Assembly (NCBI GenBank): GCA_017941505.1
Contig: JAGAWH010000043.1
Location: 1 to 12,990 of the forward strand
DNA: 12,990 bases
DNA from: Faecalicoccus sp.
GTDB lineage: Bacteria > Bacillota_I > Bacilli_A > Erysipelotrichales > Erysipelotrichaceae
Reading direction: 5' to 3'
Position numbers and translations under genes: made by a program. This document shows, one piece after another, positions 1-7,460 of the stretch (positions are counted from its first letter, which is position 1; each line of letters begins with the position of its first letter). Below the pieces are notes generated by a model. That model was given only the letters and a program-made list of their open reading frames with translations, ran no database searches and was not told where the DNA came from.

Positions 1-21
1 AATCCTTAATTTAAAGCGGAA

Positions 22-57
22 AATTTTAATGGGAGGGGTACCCCTCCCATTAAAATT
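22..57. repeat. Perfect 36-bp palindrome, GC-rich core in AT-rich flanks
   Basis: Every base pairs with its mirror about the centre between 39 and 40. The core is GGGAGGGG-TA-CCCCTCCC, flanked by AATTTTAAT and its complement. As RNA it would form a long stem with a minimal loop from either strand. There is no run of T directly after the stem on either strand; the arms themselves end in AAAATT. It is therefore not a textbook intrinsic terminator, although it could still stop transcription of a gene lying to the left. A protein-binding site or a mobile-element remnant are alternatives. Confidence 0.9.
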
Positions 58-108
58 CAATACTATTCAGCTTCTATATGTCTACATAGAAATACTTACA
101 CAATTATC

Positions 109-138
109 TTGACAAAGCCAAAATGGCTTACATATCGT
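109..138 (+). promoter_or_regulatory. Possible promoter with a hairpin in its spacer
   Basis: A consensus TTGACA lies at 109-114. The best -10 match is TATCGT at 133-138 (18-bp spacer, 4 of 6), which is weak. The spacer begins with the hairpin AAGCCA-AAA-TGGCTT (115-129). If active it would read rightward, antisense to the lysine-tailed protein gene. This rests on one good box only and may be chance. Confidence 0.2.
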
Positions 139-182
139 CCGTTTTCCATTTTTCTTAACATAATTATTTTCTCAACATAAAG

Positions 183-212
183 AAAAAAAGAAGACTAATT
201 TCTTAGTCTTCT
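183..212 (-). terminator. Intrinsic terminator of the lysine-tailed protein gene
   Basis: Read on the minus strand, AGAAGACTAA pairs with TTAGTCTTCT around a four-base loop (stem 189-198 with 203-212). A run of T follows (188-183). The stop codon of the gene (205-203) lies inside the stem, so the last codons form part of the hairpin. Confidence 0.9.
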
Positions 213-1153
213 AATAATTTAACGATATCCGAGTAATAAGTATAACGGTCATCGACAACTCCCAGAGCTTCCTGGGCAATGGCGCGTGATTTTTCACGGT
301 CTACATCCGCATATACTTTCGCAAAGCGATAGTAGATGTAATCCTTCAACTGGTTCTCACGAAGGATATAGCTGTAGTTAGAATCACCTAAACGATAATC
401 ACCATGAACAATATACAGATCGGCAACATCCATCTGTGCACGGTTTTCATTAGATTCATATAAATCAGTAAACTGTGATAATACGGCATAGATGAAGTTT
501 TCATAATATTTCACATCGTCATATTGCCAGTTCTTTAAAACAACTAAGGCAACATCCATGAACTTGTTTACAAATTCAGTAGGATCCACTTTCAATAATG
601 ACTTCATTTCAGCCATTGTATGAATATCTTTTCTTTGAGCAATCATAAGTACACGCTTGATAATTTCAAATTGTGCCTTATACTCATCGTTATTTTCAAC
701 AGCGTCATCTTTGATTTCATAAGCTACATGTGCCTTGATATCCCTGGCAAGATCCGCAAAATCGCTGGCCTTAATATCCATCGTATCGGCAATCTTCTTA
801 ACAAGAACTTCAACTAAATCTGCATCATAACCATCTTCATCAAAAGTATGTTTTGAAACTTCAGCTTCATTGTCCTTAACAATTTTTGCAGCTACTTTTT
901 TCAAATCTGAGTTATCCAATAGTAATGATGCATATTGATCATAACCCATGTTAATACCCATTGCGCGTGCCATATCAATACATGTATCTAAAGAGAACTG
1001 GTTATACTGATTAATCTTCTGGTCATCAACCTTCTTAGCTGTTGACTTTTTCGGTGCCGCTTTCTTCGCAGCCGGCTTTTTAGCAGTCGTCTTTTTTACT
1101 GTTTTTTCCTCTGTTTTAGCGCTTTCTTCTTTAATCACTTTTTTAGCAGGCAT
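203..1153 (-). CDS. Unrecognised protein with histone H1-like lysine tail
   Basis: This 316-residue protein matches no family I recognise. Residues 1-46 are extremely rich in Lys, Ala and Thr. Pairs of lysine recur every five residues (20-21, 25-26, 30-31, 35-36, 40-41), with units such as KKPAA, KKAAP and KKSTA. This resembles the C-terminal tails of eukaryotic histone H1 and the lysine tails of some bacterial HU proteins, which bind DNA without sequence specificity. Residues 50-316 look like a folded, mainly helical acidic domain with many Asp, Tyr and Lys and no membrane segment or visible catalytic motif. The ATG at 1153 is preferred because AAGGAGGG lies 11 bases upstream; a TTG three codons earlier sits too close to it. 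A TATAAT (1184-1189) lies upstream and a terminator overlaps the end, so it is probably transcribed alone. Nucleic-acid or polyanion binding is inference from the tail. Confidence 0.85.
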   Translation of the reverse strand: MPAKKVIKEESAKTEEKTVKKTTAKKPAAKKAAPKKSTAKKVDDQKINQYNQFSLDTCIDMARAMGINMGYDQYASLLLDNSDLKKVAAKIVKDNEAEVSKHTFDEDGYDADLVEVLVKKIADTMDIKASDFADLARDIKAHVAYEIKDDAVENNDEYKAQFEIIKRVLMIAQRKDIHTMAEMKSLLKVDPTEFVNKFMDVALVVLKNWQYDDVKYYENFIYAVLSQFTDLYESNENRAQMDVADLYIVHGDYRLGDSNYSYILRENQLKDYIYYRFAKVYADVDREKSRAIAQEALGVVDDRYTYYSDIVKLLED

Positions 1154-1183
1154 AATACTCAAAGCCCTCCTTAAACAAGTTAG

Positions 1184-1189
1184 ATTATA
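1184..1189 (-). promoter_or_regulatory. -10 box for the lysine-tailed protein gene
   Basis: A consensus TATAAT on the minus strand lies 30 bases upstream of the ATG at 1153, in the divergent region shared with htrA. I see no good -35 at 16-18 bases from it, so the promoter may be weak or factor-dependent. Confidence 0.45.
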
Positions 1190-1269
1190 TCACTTATTTT
1201 ATTTTTTTCATATCTTAGACCAATAAAAATCAATATTTTTCATTTTTTTTGCGATTTCACACAAAATCT

Positions 1270-1301
1270 AATTGTTTTAACACACAATTCGAGAATATAA
1301 T
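1270..1301 (+). promoter_or_regulatory. htrA promoter with small inverted repeat
   Basis: TATAAT at 1296-1301 has TTGTTT at 1272-1277 (18-bp spacer). An inverted repeat AATTGT-N8-ACAATT (1270-1275 and 1284-1289) covers the -35, where a repressor could bind. A second partial repeat, GAATA-N6-TATTC, straddles the -10. HtrA genes in Firmicutes are commonly stress-controlled, for example by CssRS in Bacillus; which regulator acts here cannot be read from the sequence. Confidence 0.45.
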
Positions 1302-1331
1302 ACTATTCGAAATCATGAAAAGGGGGTTTTT

Positions 1332-2471
1332 ATGCCAAATAATCAAACACCACCGGAATTTAAAGCACGGAAGAAAAAAAGTCGTGTCGGTGCTTTAATC
1401 GCAGGTGCACTTGCGACAATCCTTTTATCAGGAGCCATTGGTTATGGCTGTGCTAAATTTGCGATCAATCAGTCCATTTCCACTTCCAATGGAAATGGTG
1501 TAACCATCGTCCAGCAGACCGGTAACGCATCCGGCAGTGCGACAACTGTTGAAGATGTCAGCGATGTAGCCGCAAAATGCGGACCATCTGTTGTAGAAAT
1601 CATCGTTGAAAAAACACAGAACGATCAATGGTTCGGTCAATATACAGCAGCCGGTGCCGGCTCAGGAGTGATCATCAGCGAGGATGGATACATCGTCACC
1701 AATAACCACGTTATTGCCGATGCGACCTCCATCGTTGTAAGAACGACAGAAGGAACAGAATATGCTGCCAATCTTGTCGGAACCGATGTTGATTCCGATA
1801 TTGCGGTAATCAAAATTGATGCGAAAAACTTAACCGCAGCAGCCTTCGGTGATTCCGATTCCTTAAAGGTAGGAAATCCTGCCATTGTAATCGGAAACCC
1901 ATTAGGTATGTTAGGTGGTACAGTTACAACCGGAATTATTTCTTCTTTAGACCGTCAGCTTACCATTGACGGTGTAACGATGACACTACTTCAAACCGAT
2001 GCTGCCATTAACCCGGGTAACTCCGGAGGAGGCTTATTTGACACCAACGGAAATCTGATTGGAATTGTGAACGCCAAGACCAGCCAGGAAGGTATTGAAG
2101 GCTTAGGTTTTGCGATTCCGATCAACAGCGCTATTGATATCATCAATGAATTAATGACCAATGGTGAAGTAACAACACGTCCGGCATTAAATGTATCGCT
2201 TTACGATCATAACGCTTCCAGCTACTACATGAGCTCTAAAGAAGAGGCCGGTGTATACATCGTTCAGATTGTACCGGGTGGAGCAGCGGATGAAGCCGGC
2301 TTACAGACAAACGACCGCATTATCTCCGTAGATGGCACTAAGGTCATGACAGCTTCCGAAGTCAAGGCAGTCCTTTATAAACATAAAGTTGGCGACACCA
2401 TTGAAATCGTCGTTGTTCGAGATGGCGAAGAAAAGAGCTTCCAAGTTACTCTGCATTCGCAATCGCAATAA
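1332..2471 (+). CDS. htrA: HtrA/DegP-type membrane-anchored serine protease
   Basis: The 379-residue protein is a quality-control protease that degrades misfolded or damaged proteins at the outer face of the membrane. Residues 1-18 are basic, 19-45 form a single membrane anchor, and a Ser/Gly/Asn linker follows to about 72. The trypsin-like domain (about 75-275) shows the complete triad: H126 in NNHVIAD, D156 in SDIAVIK and S231 in NPGNSGGGLF. One PDZ domain follows (about 285-375), including GGAADEAGLQTNDRI. This is the usual Gram-positive HtrA layout of an anchor with a single PDZ. The ATG has AGGGGG seven bases upstream. It is the only plus-strand gene in the left half and ends in a terminator shared with the convergent phosphoesterase gene. 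The family and active site are clear; the substrates are unknown. Confidence 0.96.
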   Translation: MPNNQTPPEFKARKKKSRVGALIAGALATILLSGAIGYGCAKFAINQSISTSNGNGVTIVQQTGNASGSATTVEDVSDVAAKCGPSVVEIIVEKTQNDQWFGQYTAAGAGSGVIISEDGYIVTNNHVIADATSIVVRTTEGTEYAANLVGTDVDSDIAVIKIDAKNLTAAAFGDSDSLKVGNPAIVIGNPLGMLGGTVTTGIISSLDRQLTIDGVTMTLLQTDAAINPGNSGGGLFDTNGNLIGIVNAKTSQEGIEGLGFAIPINSAIDIINELMTNGEVTTRPALNVSLYDHNASSYYMSSKEEAGVYIVQIVPGGAADEAGLQTNDRIISVDGTKVMTASEVKAVLYKHKVGDTIEIVVVRDGEEKSFQVTLHSQSQ

Positions 2472-2472
2472 A

Positions 2473-2495
2473 AAACAGGTTTATTCAACCTGTTT
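2473..2495. terminator. Shared terminator of htrA and the phosphoesterase gene
   Basis: AAACAGGTT (2473-2481) pairs perfectly with AACCTGTTT (2487-2495) around a five-base loop. On the minus strand it is followed by six T, giving a good terminator. On the plus strand only TTTCC follows, so it is weaker for htrA. The stop codon of the minus-strand gene (2483-2481) lies within the hairpin. Confidence 0.85.
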
Positions 2496-3209
2496 CCAAT
2501 CTTCGATACGAATGATTTTATTAAAGAGGCAGACAGCAGGTCTGCCTTTTTTAGCGTAGTGGACTTCATCTTCATGATAATGTCCATGAAACCAAACCTT
2601 ATAATCCAGTTTATTATTTACTTCTTCCAAAAAAGAATGAATATCTACATATCCTTCACCATAGGGTTCCATTTTCCATTCATAGCGGTCGGTAAAATGA
2701 GAAGACCCATAAATATCATGCGTTATGACATAATCAACTTTCCAATCTGCAGCTTCCAGAACGTTTTTGGCATGACTTACTTCCTCGATGGTAGGAAGCT
2801 CATCCTTCCACCAGGAGCGATGCTCTGTTCGATATTGATAGTCATGCGAGAAGCCTCCGCCAAATACGAAAATTTTCTGACCATCAATGGAAAAGATTTC
2901 ACCGCGCATCAAATGATAAATATTCTCGCGAATGCGGTGTACCTTTCCCCCATGCCATGTTTCGATTGGATATGTATTTAACTCATCAAAATTTTCATGA
3001 TTTCCATCAATAAACAAAGTTGTCCACGGTAAGGAATTGATCCATTTCAACCAGAACCTGTCCCCGTCGGCCGCATCCCAAATACATCCAAAATCACCGG
3101 CTATGATGACATAATCATCCCGTGTGAGATTTCTTCCTTCCACAAATTCATCCGGATTGATCGTATGGATATCCAGTTCTCTATGCGTATCACCGGTTAT
3201 ATAAATCAT
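2481..3209 (-). CDS. Calcineurin-like metallophosphoesterase
   Basis: The 242-residue cytoplasmic enzyme has the full motif set of the calcineurin-like phosphoesterase superfamily, which binds two metal ions: GDTH (6-9), GDFG (38-41), GNHE (69-72), HD (164-165) and GHYH (209-212). There is no signal peptide or membrane segment. Substrates in this superfamily range from nucleotides to phosphoproteins and nucleic acids, and the sequence does not settle which applies. The ATG at 3209 is chosen because AGAGGTG lies eight bases upstream and the protein then begins directly with MIYITGDTH, as family members do; a TTG six codons earlier overlaps that ribosome binding site. It follows fakA after a terminator, so it may depend on read-through or its own undetected promoter. 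Confidence 0.9.
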   Translation of the reverse strand: MIYITGDTHRELDIHTINPDEFVEGRNLTRDDYVIIAGDFGCIWDAADGDRFWLKWINSLPWTTLFIDGNHENFDELNTYPIETWHGGKVHRIRENIYHLMRGEIFSIDGQKIFVFGGGFSHDYQYRTEHRSWWKDELPTIEEVSHAKNVLEAADWKVDYVITHDIYGSSHFTDRYEWKMEPYGEGYVDIHSFLEEVNNKLDYKVWFHGHYHEDEVHYAKKGRPAVCLFNKIIRIEDWKQVE

Positions 3210-3225
3210 ATTTTCAACACCTCTC

Positions 3226-3254
3226 AAAAAAGGAAAAACCTGATTGCTCAGGCT
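3226..3254 (-). terminator. Terminator of the yloU-fakA operon
   Basis: On the minus strand AGCCTGA pairs with TCAGGTT (one G-T pair) around a GCAA tetraloop, starting at the base after the fakA stop codon. It is followed by TTTTTCCTTTTTT. The T-rich end runs to just before the ribosome binding site of the phosphoesterase gene. Confidence 0.8.
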
Positions 3255-4994
3255 TTATTCAACACCGATGATAAATGAATAAACCGGTTGTTTTCCTTCG
3301 TGAATTTCTACTTCTGCATCACTGTTATCTTCAATATAAGCGGCAAGCTCTTCTGCCTGTTCCTTGGTTGCGTCTACACCATAAATCAGTGTAACGAGTT
3401 CGGAATCCTCATCTAACATGGTATCTAACAATTTTCTTGTTGTATCCATGCAGTCAGGTAACGATACGGAAATGCCTTTTCCGAAAATACCCATGTATTC
3501 GCCCTTCTTGATTTCCAAACCTTCATAGGTTGTATCCTTGATGGCATAGGTAACTTCACCGGATTTTACATTGGCAATCGCATCTTCCATTTCGGAAAGG
3601 TTTTCATCAATATCCTCATCCGGATTGAACATTACACAGGCTGAAAGTCCCTGTGGAATCGTCTTTGTCGGTAAGATATGGATATCTCTATCCTCTACTA
3701 CCTGAGCTGCCTGTTGGGCTGCAAGGATGATATTGGAGTTATTTGGAAGAATGATGATATGATCTGCATTCATCTGTTCGATGGCACCCACAAAATCTTC
3801 CGTACTTGGGTTCATCGTCTGACCGCCGCTGATTACCTTGTCTGCTCTTAATTCATAGAACATGTTGGTAATACCTTCACCCGGAGCCACGGTAATAATA
3901 CCGTATTTTTTATGCTCAGCGGAAGCCGGACGGATATTTGAAGAGTTTCCTGCTTTGGCAATAGCTGATAAATTCTGTGCTTCTTTCGGTCCATCTAATG
4001 GCTGTGCACCGGAATGTACAGCTGCACTTTCATGGAATTTTTCCGCTTCGGCAACCATGATCACATCATGCTGCTCCTGCATATTTTCAATTTTTAATTT
4101 CGCAAAACGACCCTGACGTTTGGCCATCTTGATAGCTGTCTGAGGCTCAAGGGTATGTACATGAACCTTAACTAAATCTTCATCCTGTACGCATACGATC
4201 GAATTACCGATTGTGGCAAGTTCATCACGGAATTGAACTTCTGAGAAGTTACGCATACCGCGCTCACTTAAACGCAGAATAAACTCAGTACAGAAACCGT
4301 ATTCGCTTTCTCCGTTATCGATCTTAGCCTGTGCCATTTCGCCGGCTTCTAAAGTTTCAGAGCGCTCAATCGGCTCACCTTTAAGAGCAGCTAAGAAGCC
4401 TTCCAAAATGACACATAAACCCTTTCCGCCGCTGTCGACTACGCCAACTTCTGCAAGTACCGGTAAAAGTTCCGGTGTACGCATAAGGGATTCATTGGCC
4501 TCATCCACCATTTTCTGCATAACAAGTACGCAATCCGTAATTTCCTCAGTAACGGTATATGCATAAGTATAATCCGCAGCTTCGCGGACAACCGTTAAAA
4601 TCGTTCCTTCGACCGGACGCATTACGGCGCGATAAGCTACACGGGAACCGTTTACCAATGCGTTTGCTAACTGCATCGCATCGAGTGTATCCTCATCTTT
4701 TACAGATTGATAAAAACCTCTAAAAATCTGCGATGTGATAACACCGGAGTTACCGCGGGCTCCCATCAATAAGCCGCGGGATAATACTTTGGCAACCTTT
4801 CCAACAGAGTTTTCATTGCACTCTAAAGCAGATTTAACACCATTGGTAAAAGTTAAATTCATATTTGTACCCGTATCACCATCCGGTACCGGGAAAACAT
4901 TCAACGCATCCACCTGTGCGGCATGATTAGCCAGGTTATTCATACCTGAGCTGATCATCTGTTTAAATAACTGTACATCGATCGTTTCTACCAT
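3255..4994 (-). CDS. fakA: FakA/YloV family fatty acid kinase, DhaL-type
   Basis: FakA phosphorylates fatty acids held by a FakB (DegV-type) partner, feeding exogenous fatty acids into phospholipid synthesis. The 579-residue protein has the normal family length and order. The N-terminal DhaL-like ATP-binding domain (1-200) contains VPDGDTGTNMN (D38 and D40 bind Mg in the family), GARGNSG (78-84) and DSGGKGL (187-193). The middle domain has YGFCTE (C235) and VKVHVHT (H278, H280), matching the Cys/His/His zinc site reported for S. aureus FakA. The C-terminal domain (about 355-579) includes GEGITNMFYELRAD and the PNNSNI loop. AGGGAG lies six bases before the ATG, and the gene follows yloU by 15 bases, the pairing conserved across Firmicutes. 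No fakB is visible in the window. Confidence 0.95.
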   Translation of the reverse strand: MVETIDVQLFKQMISSGMNNLANHAAQVDALNVFPVPDGDTGTNMNLTFTNGVKSALECNENSVGKVAKVLSRGLLMGARGNSGVITSQIFRGFYQSVKDEDTLDAMQLANALVNGSRVAYRAVMRPVEGTILTVVREAADYTYAYTVTEEITDCVLVMQKMVDEANESLMRTPELLPVLAEVGVVDSGGKGLCVILEGFLAALKGEPIERSETLEAGEMAQAKIDNGESEYGFCTEFILRLSERGMRNFSEVQFRDELATIGNSIVCVQDEDLVKVHVHTLEPQTAIKMAKRQGRFAKLKIENMQEQHDVIMVAEAEKFHESAAVHSGAQPLDGPKEAQNLSAIAKAGNSSNIRPASAEHKKYGIITVAPGEGITNMFYELRADKVISGGQTMNPSTEDFVGAIEQMNADHIIILPNNSNIILAAQQAAQVVEDRDIHILPTKTIPQGLSACVMFNPDEDIDENLSEMEDAIANVKSGEVTYAIKDTTYEGLEIKKGEYMGIFGKGISVSLPDCMDTTRKLLDTMLDEDSELVTLIYGVDATKEQAEELAAYIEDNSDAEVEIHEGKQPVYSFIIGVE

Positions 4995-5009
4995 ATAATT
5001 CTCCCTTTA

Positions 5010-5369
5010 CTACTTTTCCGGACGAACGCCCTGAACATAGATATTTACGGAGCGACATTTTACTTCCAGAGATTTTTCTACAACATATTTAACGCGCTTC
5101 TGTGCTTCTTTGACAACTTCACTTAATTTAATACCCTGCAGGGCAATAATATATAAATCTAAGATGATTCCATCTTCGGATTGATTTACAACTACACCGC
5201 GGGAATAGTTATCTTTTTTTAATAACTCAGCCCATCCATCACGTACTGTCTTCTGAGAGGACATACCAATGACGCCATAACACTCTGTGATTGCGCCGCC
5301 TGCTAAGCTGGATATCGCTTCCAGCGAAATGGAAATACTTCCGAATTCTGTGGATTTATTAATCGACAT
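5010..5369 (-). CDS. yloU: Asp23/YloU family protein
   Basis: The 119-residue protein belongs to the Asp23 family (alkaline shock protein 23-like) of small cytoplasmic proteins common in Gram-positives. In B. subtilis the homologue YloU is encoded just before yloV, the same order as here. Family signatures are the N-terminal GSISISLEAISSLAGGAITECYG region, then GIILDLYIIALQGIKLSEV and the C-terminal VNIYVQGV. The ATG at 5369 is preferred over an earlier in-frame ATG at 5402, because AGGAGG lies seven bases upstream and the family begins near here; the earlier start would also lie upstream of the TATAAT (5399-5394). The molecular role is not settled; links to envelope stress are reported for the family. 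Confidence 0.93.
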   Translation of the reverse strand: MSINKSTEFGSISISLEAISSLAGGAITECYGVIGMSSQKTVRDGWAELLKKDNYSRGVVVNQSEDGIILDLYIIALQGIKLSEVVKEAQKRVKYVVEKSLEVKCRSVNIYVQGVRPEK

Positions 5370-5393
5370 AACAATTCCTCCTGATTTATTTCG

Positions 5394-5422
5394 ATTATAC
5401 ATGAATTATTTTTTCAATACAA
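5394..5422 (-). promoter_or_regulatory. Promoter of the yloU-fakA operon
   Basis: On the minus strand TATAAT (5399-5394) has TTGTAT (5422-5417) upstream with a 17-base spacer. It lies between the divIB stop and yloU, about 25 bases before the start codon. No terminator is obvious after divIB, so read-through from the wall cluster could add to this promoter. Confidence 0.55.
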
Positions 5423-5458
5423 ATTGTACGATTGCACATACTACTCTCTTTAATACGA

Positions 5459-6556
5459 TTAACTGCCTGCTTCTACAAAATTACCATACTCATCCCAGAC
5501 ATAAATGGTTCCGTAGTCATCCATATACTGCCCGGTGTTTGGATTATACTGCATGCCCATATCCTCATCGTAGACCCATTCGCTTTCTGCCTGCGGCTCT
5601 TCTTGCGGCACTTCTTCTTGTGGCTGTTCTTGAGGTTCAGCTTCTTCTTCCGGCTGTTCTTCCGACTGCTCTTCCGGTTGGTCCTGGGCTTCTTGTTCAG
5701 CCTGCTGGGCAGCGGCCTGTTCAGCCTTGGCATCGGCAGCTGATACGATTTCAGAACAATCTACTTTCATAATCGTTGAGTTATTGGCATCGAGTAAAAG
5801 ACATACCGATTGACCGGATAACTGCGTTAACATCGCCTGATATTTGGCAATCATCACAACATCATTCAGACTGGTATAGATGGTATTTCCATCCTGCATG
5901 GTCATACGGATCATGTTGTCATCATAGGTCGATTGAAAAGGTACCATTTCGGCAATTTTTTCAATCACTTCTTTTGTCAGCTGTTCACTGTTTTTCTTAA
6001 AGACATCCGCAATAGCTTTCAGCTGTTTCTTATTAAAGCCATTAAGAAGCGGATAGTGGATAATGCTCTTTAAATACTGTTCTTCAACGGGAATCTTCTC
6101 ATTATCGATTGTGAGAAGATAGTTCTGGTTTTCTTCCACAAAATATCCGATTACCGTTTTTTCGGTGATTTTTAATGTGATCTTACCACCGACTTTGGAT
6201 ACCTCAGCACTTTCAATTAACGGTTCTTTTTCCAGTTTGTTTCGGATTGAGAAGCTCGGTGTCAAAAACATGCGTGTATCCATATCCAAACCGGCAATCG
6301 AATAAATTTCCTGGTCGGTATAATAATAATTACCTGTACATGCCAATACCTTTACTTTGGAATCGGGGGAAAGATAATAAACAAATAAACTTCCTAAAAT
6401 CAATCCGATAAGAGCATAGATGTAGCACATACGAAGATTGAAGTAATCACGACGCTTCGTTCTTTTCTTTGGAGTAGAAGGCTGACCGGCCGCCTGTTTG
6501 CGCATTCGAGACAGGCGCTTACGTAATTGTAGCCCCTTTCTTCTCGATGACTTCAT
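5459..6556 (-). CDS. divIB: Cell division protein FtsQ/DivIB with long acidic tail
   Basis: DivIB/FtsQ is a single-pass divisome protein that forms the FtsQLB (DivIB-DivIC-FtsL) complex at the septum. The 365-residue protein has a very basic cytoplasmic start (1-38), one membrane helix (about 43-62), a POTRA domain (about 66-133, KVKVLACTGNYYYTDQEI to KITLKITEKTVIGYF) and a beta domain (about 134-268). It then departs from the usual plan: residues 274-325 are almost only Glu, Gln, Pro and Ala, and 326-365 form a Tyr/Asp/Trp-rich end containing YNPNTGQY and YGTIYVWDEYGNF. Both would be outside the cell. It starts three bases after the murB stop with only a poor ribosome binding site (GGTGTGG), so translation is probably coupled to murB. 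No clear terminator follows. The identity is firm; the role of the tail is unknown. Confidence 0.9.
   Translation of the reverse strand: MKSSRRKGLQLRKRLSRMRKQAAGQPSTPKKRTKRRDYFNLRMCYIYALIGLILGSLFVYYLSPDSKVKVLACTGNYYYTDQEIYSIAGLDMDTRMFLTPSFSIRNKLEKEPLIESAEVSKVGGKITLKITEKTVIGYFVEENQNYLLTIDNEKIPVEEQYLKSIIHYPLLNGFNKKQLKAIADVFKKNSEQLTKEVIEKIAEMVPFQSTYDDNMIRMTMQDGNTIYTSLNDVVMIAKYQAMLTQLSGQSVCLLLDANNSTIMKVDCSEIVSAADAKAEQAAAQQAEQEAQDQPEEQSEEQPEEEAEPQEQPQEEVPQEEPQAESEWVYDEDMGMQYNPNTGQYMDDYGTIYVWDEYGNFVEAGS
5582..5737 (-). repeat. Low-complexity Glu/Gln/Pro coding repeat in divIB
   Basis: This stretch encodes residues 274-325 of DivIB. The DNA shows degenerate 12-base units, for example at 5651-5662, 5663-5674 and 5675-5686 (plus strand CGGCTGTTCTTC, CGACTGCTCTTC, CGGTTGGTCCTG). 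Such tracts can change length by slippage, so the tail may vary between strains. Confidence 0.7.
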
Positions 6557-6559
6557 GGA

Positions 6560-7459
6560 CTACCACACCAATCTTTCCACTTCTGTAATCAATTCGATGT
6601 TGTAATGTTTCTTAGCTAATTCCTGGATTAATTCAATCAATTCTATAACATCTTTCGCTTTGGCATTCCCTGTTTCATTGACAATAAAATTACAGTGTTT
6701 TTCCGAAATCTTAGCACCGCCGATCTGCTTGCCCCTTAGGCCTAATTCTTCAATCAAGCGCCATGCAGGAACGATATCCGGGTTGCGGAACACGCTGCCG
6801 GCACACGGCATATCAAGAGGCTGGGCTGACATACGCCTATGGCGTCTGGAATCCATTAAAGTACGAATTTCCATCTGGTCACCTTTTTGAAGACGGAAAC
6901 AGCCGGCAAGAATGATCCAATCCCGATGGGATTGAAAAATCGAATGACGGTAATCATAATCGAGTTCTGATTTTTCAAACCATTCGATCTTGCCATCAAT
7001 CAAAACGTAAACAGACTCTAAGATATTCGAAAGATTGGATTTATAGGCTCCGGCATTCATAAAAAGGCCGCCGCCAATAGAACCGGGAATACCAGAGGCA
7101 AATTCTAATCCCGAAAAGGAACGTTTCATTGCCTCAACTGACAGATTTATAATAGAACAGCCTGCCTGCGCAATCAGACGGCCGTCTTCTTCAAAATAAA
7201 AACGATTTAACGTTTTATCCAGATTGATAATGGCACCATTGAAATCTTCGTCCGAGCATAAGATATTGGAACCTCTTCCCAAAACATGGTAAGGAACTTC
7301 ATTCTCTTTTAAGATTTCCAGAATGCGGACAAGCGCCACTTCGTTTTCCGGATAGATATAATACGCAACACTCCCCCCAATATGGTATGTTGTGTGTTTT
7401 TTCATGGATTCGTTTGTTAAGACGGTCCCGTAAACCGCCAATTGTTCTTCCAAACGCAT
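6560..7459 (-). CDS. murB: UDP-N-acetylenolpyruvoylglucosamine reductase MurB
   Basis: MurB is the FAD enzyme that reduces UDP-GlcNAc-enolpyruvate with NADPH to UDP-MurNAc, the second step of peptidoglycan precursor synthesis. The 299 residues have the expected length. FAD-binding motifs are HTTYHIGGSV (22-31), GRGSNILCSD (61-70) and SGIPGSIGGGLFMNAGAY (122-139). Catalytic residues are R171 in YRHS, S222 in CAGSVFRNP and E293 in TEVERL. The compact form after the Ser motif fits the type II enzymes of Gram-positives. I chose the ATG at 7459, one base after the murG stop codon and with GGGGGG six bases upstream; an in-frame ATG ten codons earlier (7489) overlaps the end of murG and is less likely. 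It sits between murG and divIB in an operon. Confidence 0.96.
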   Translation of the reverse strand: MRLEEQLAVYGTVLTNESMKKHTTYHIGGSVAYYIYPENEVALVRILEILKENEVPYHVLGRGSNILCSDEDFNGAIINLDKTLNRFYFEEDGRLIAQAGCSIINLSVEAMKRSFSGLEFASGIPGSIGGGLFMNAGAYKSNLSNILESVYVLIDGKIEWFEKSELDYDYRHSIFQSHRDWIILAGCFRLQKGDQMEIRTLMDSRRHRRMSAQPLDMPCAGSVFRNPDIVPAWRLIEELGLRGKQIGGAKISEKHCNFIVNETGNAKAKDVIELIELIQELAKKHYNIELITEVERLVW

Positions 7460-7460
7460 A

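Larger units (their letters stand above)
1..202. other. Non-coding left end of the window
   Basis: No convincing gene is present here. The stretch holds a perfect 36-bp palindrome (22-57), a short hairpin (115-129) beginning just inside a consensus TTGACA box (109-114), and the terminator of the neighbouring minus-strand gene (183-212). The rest is AT-rich and I see no further structure I can interpret. Any gene to the left lies outside the window. Confidence 0.7.

Noticed and set aside
5582..5737. CRISPR or tandem-repeat array
   Set aside because: The 12-base units are degenerate, in frame and encode the acidic tail of DivIB; there are no spacers.
5287..5772. Plus-strand open frame across yloU and divIB
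   Set aside because: It is antisense to two well-supported genes and its Leu-rich sequence comes from the reverse of the Glu/Gln tract.
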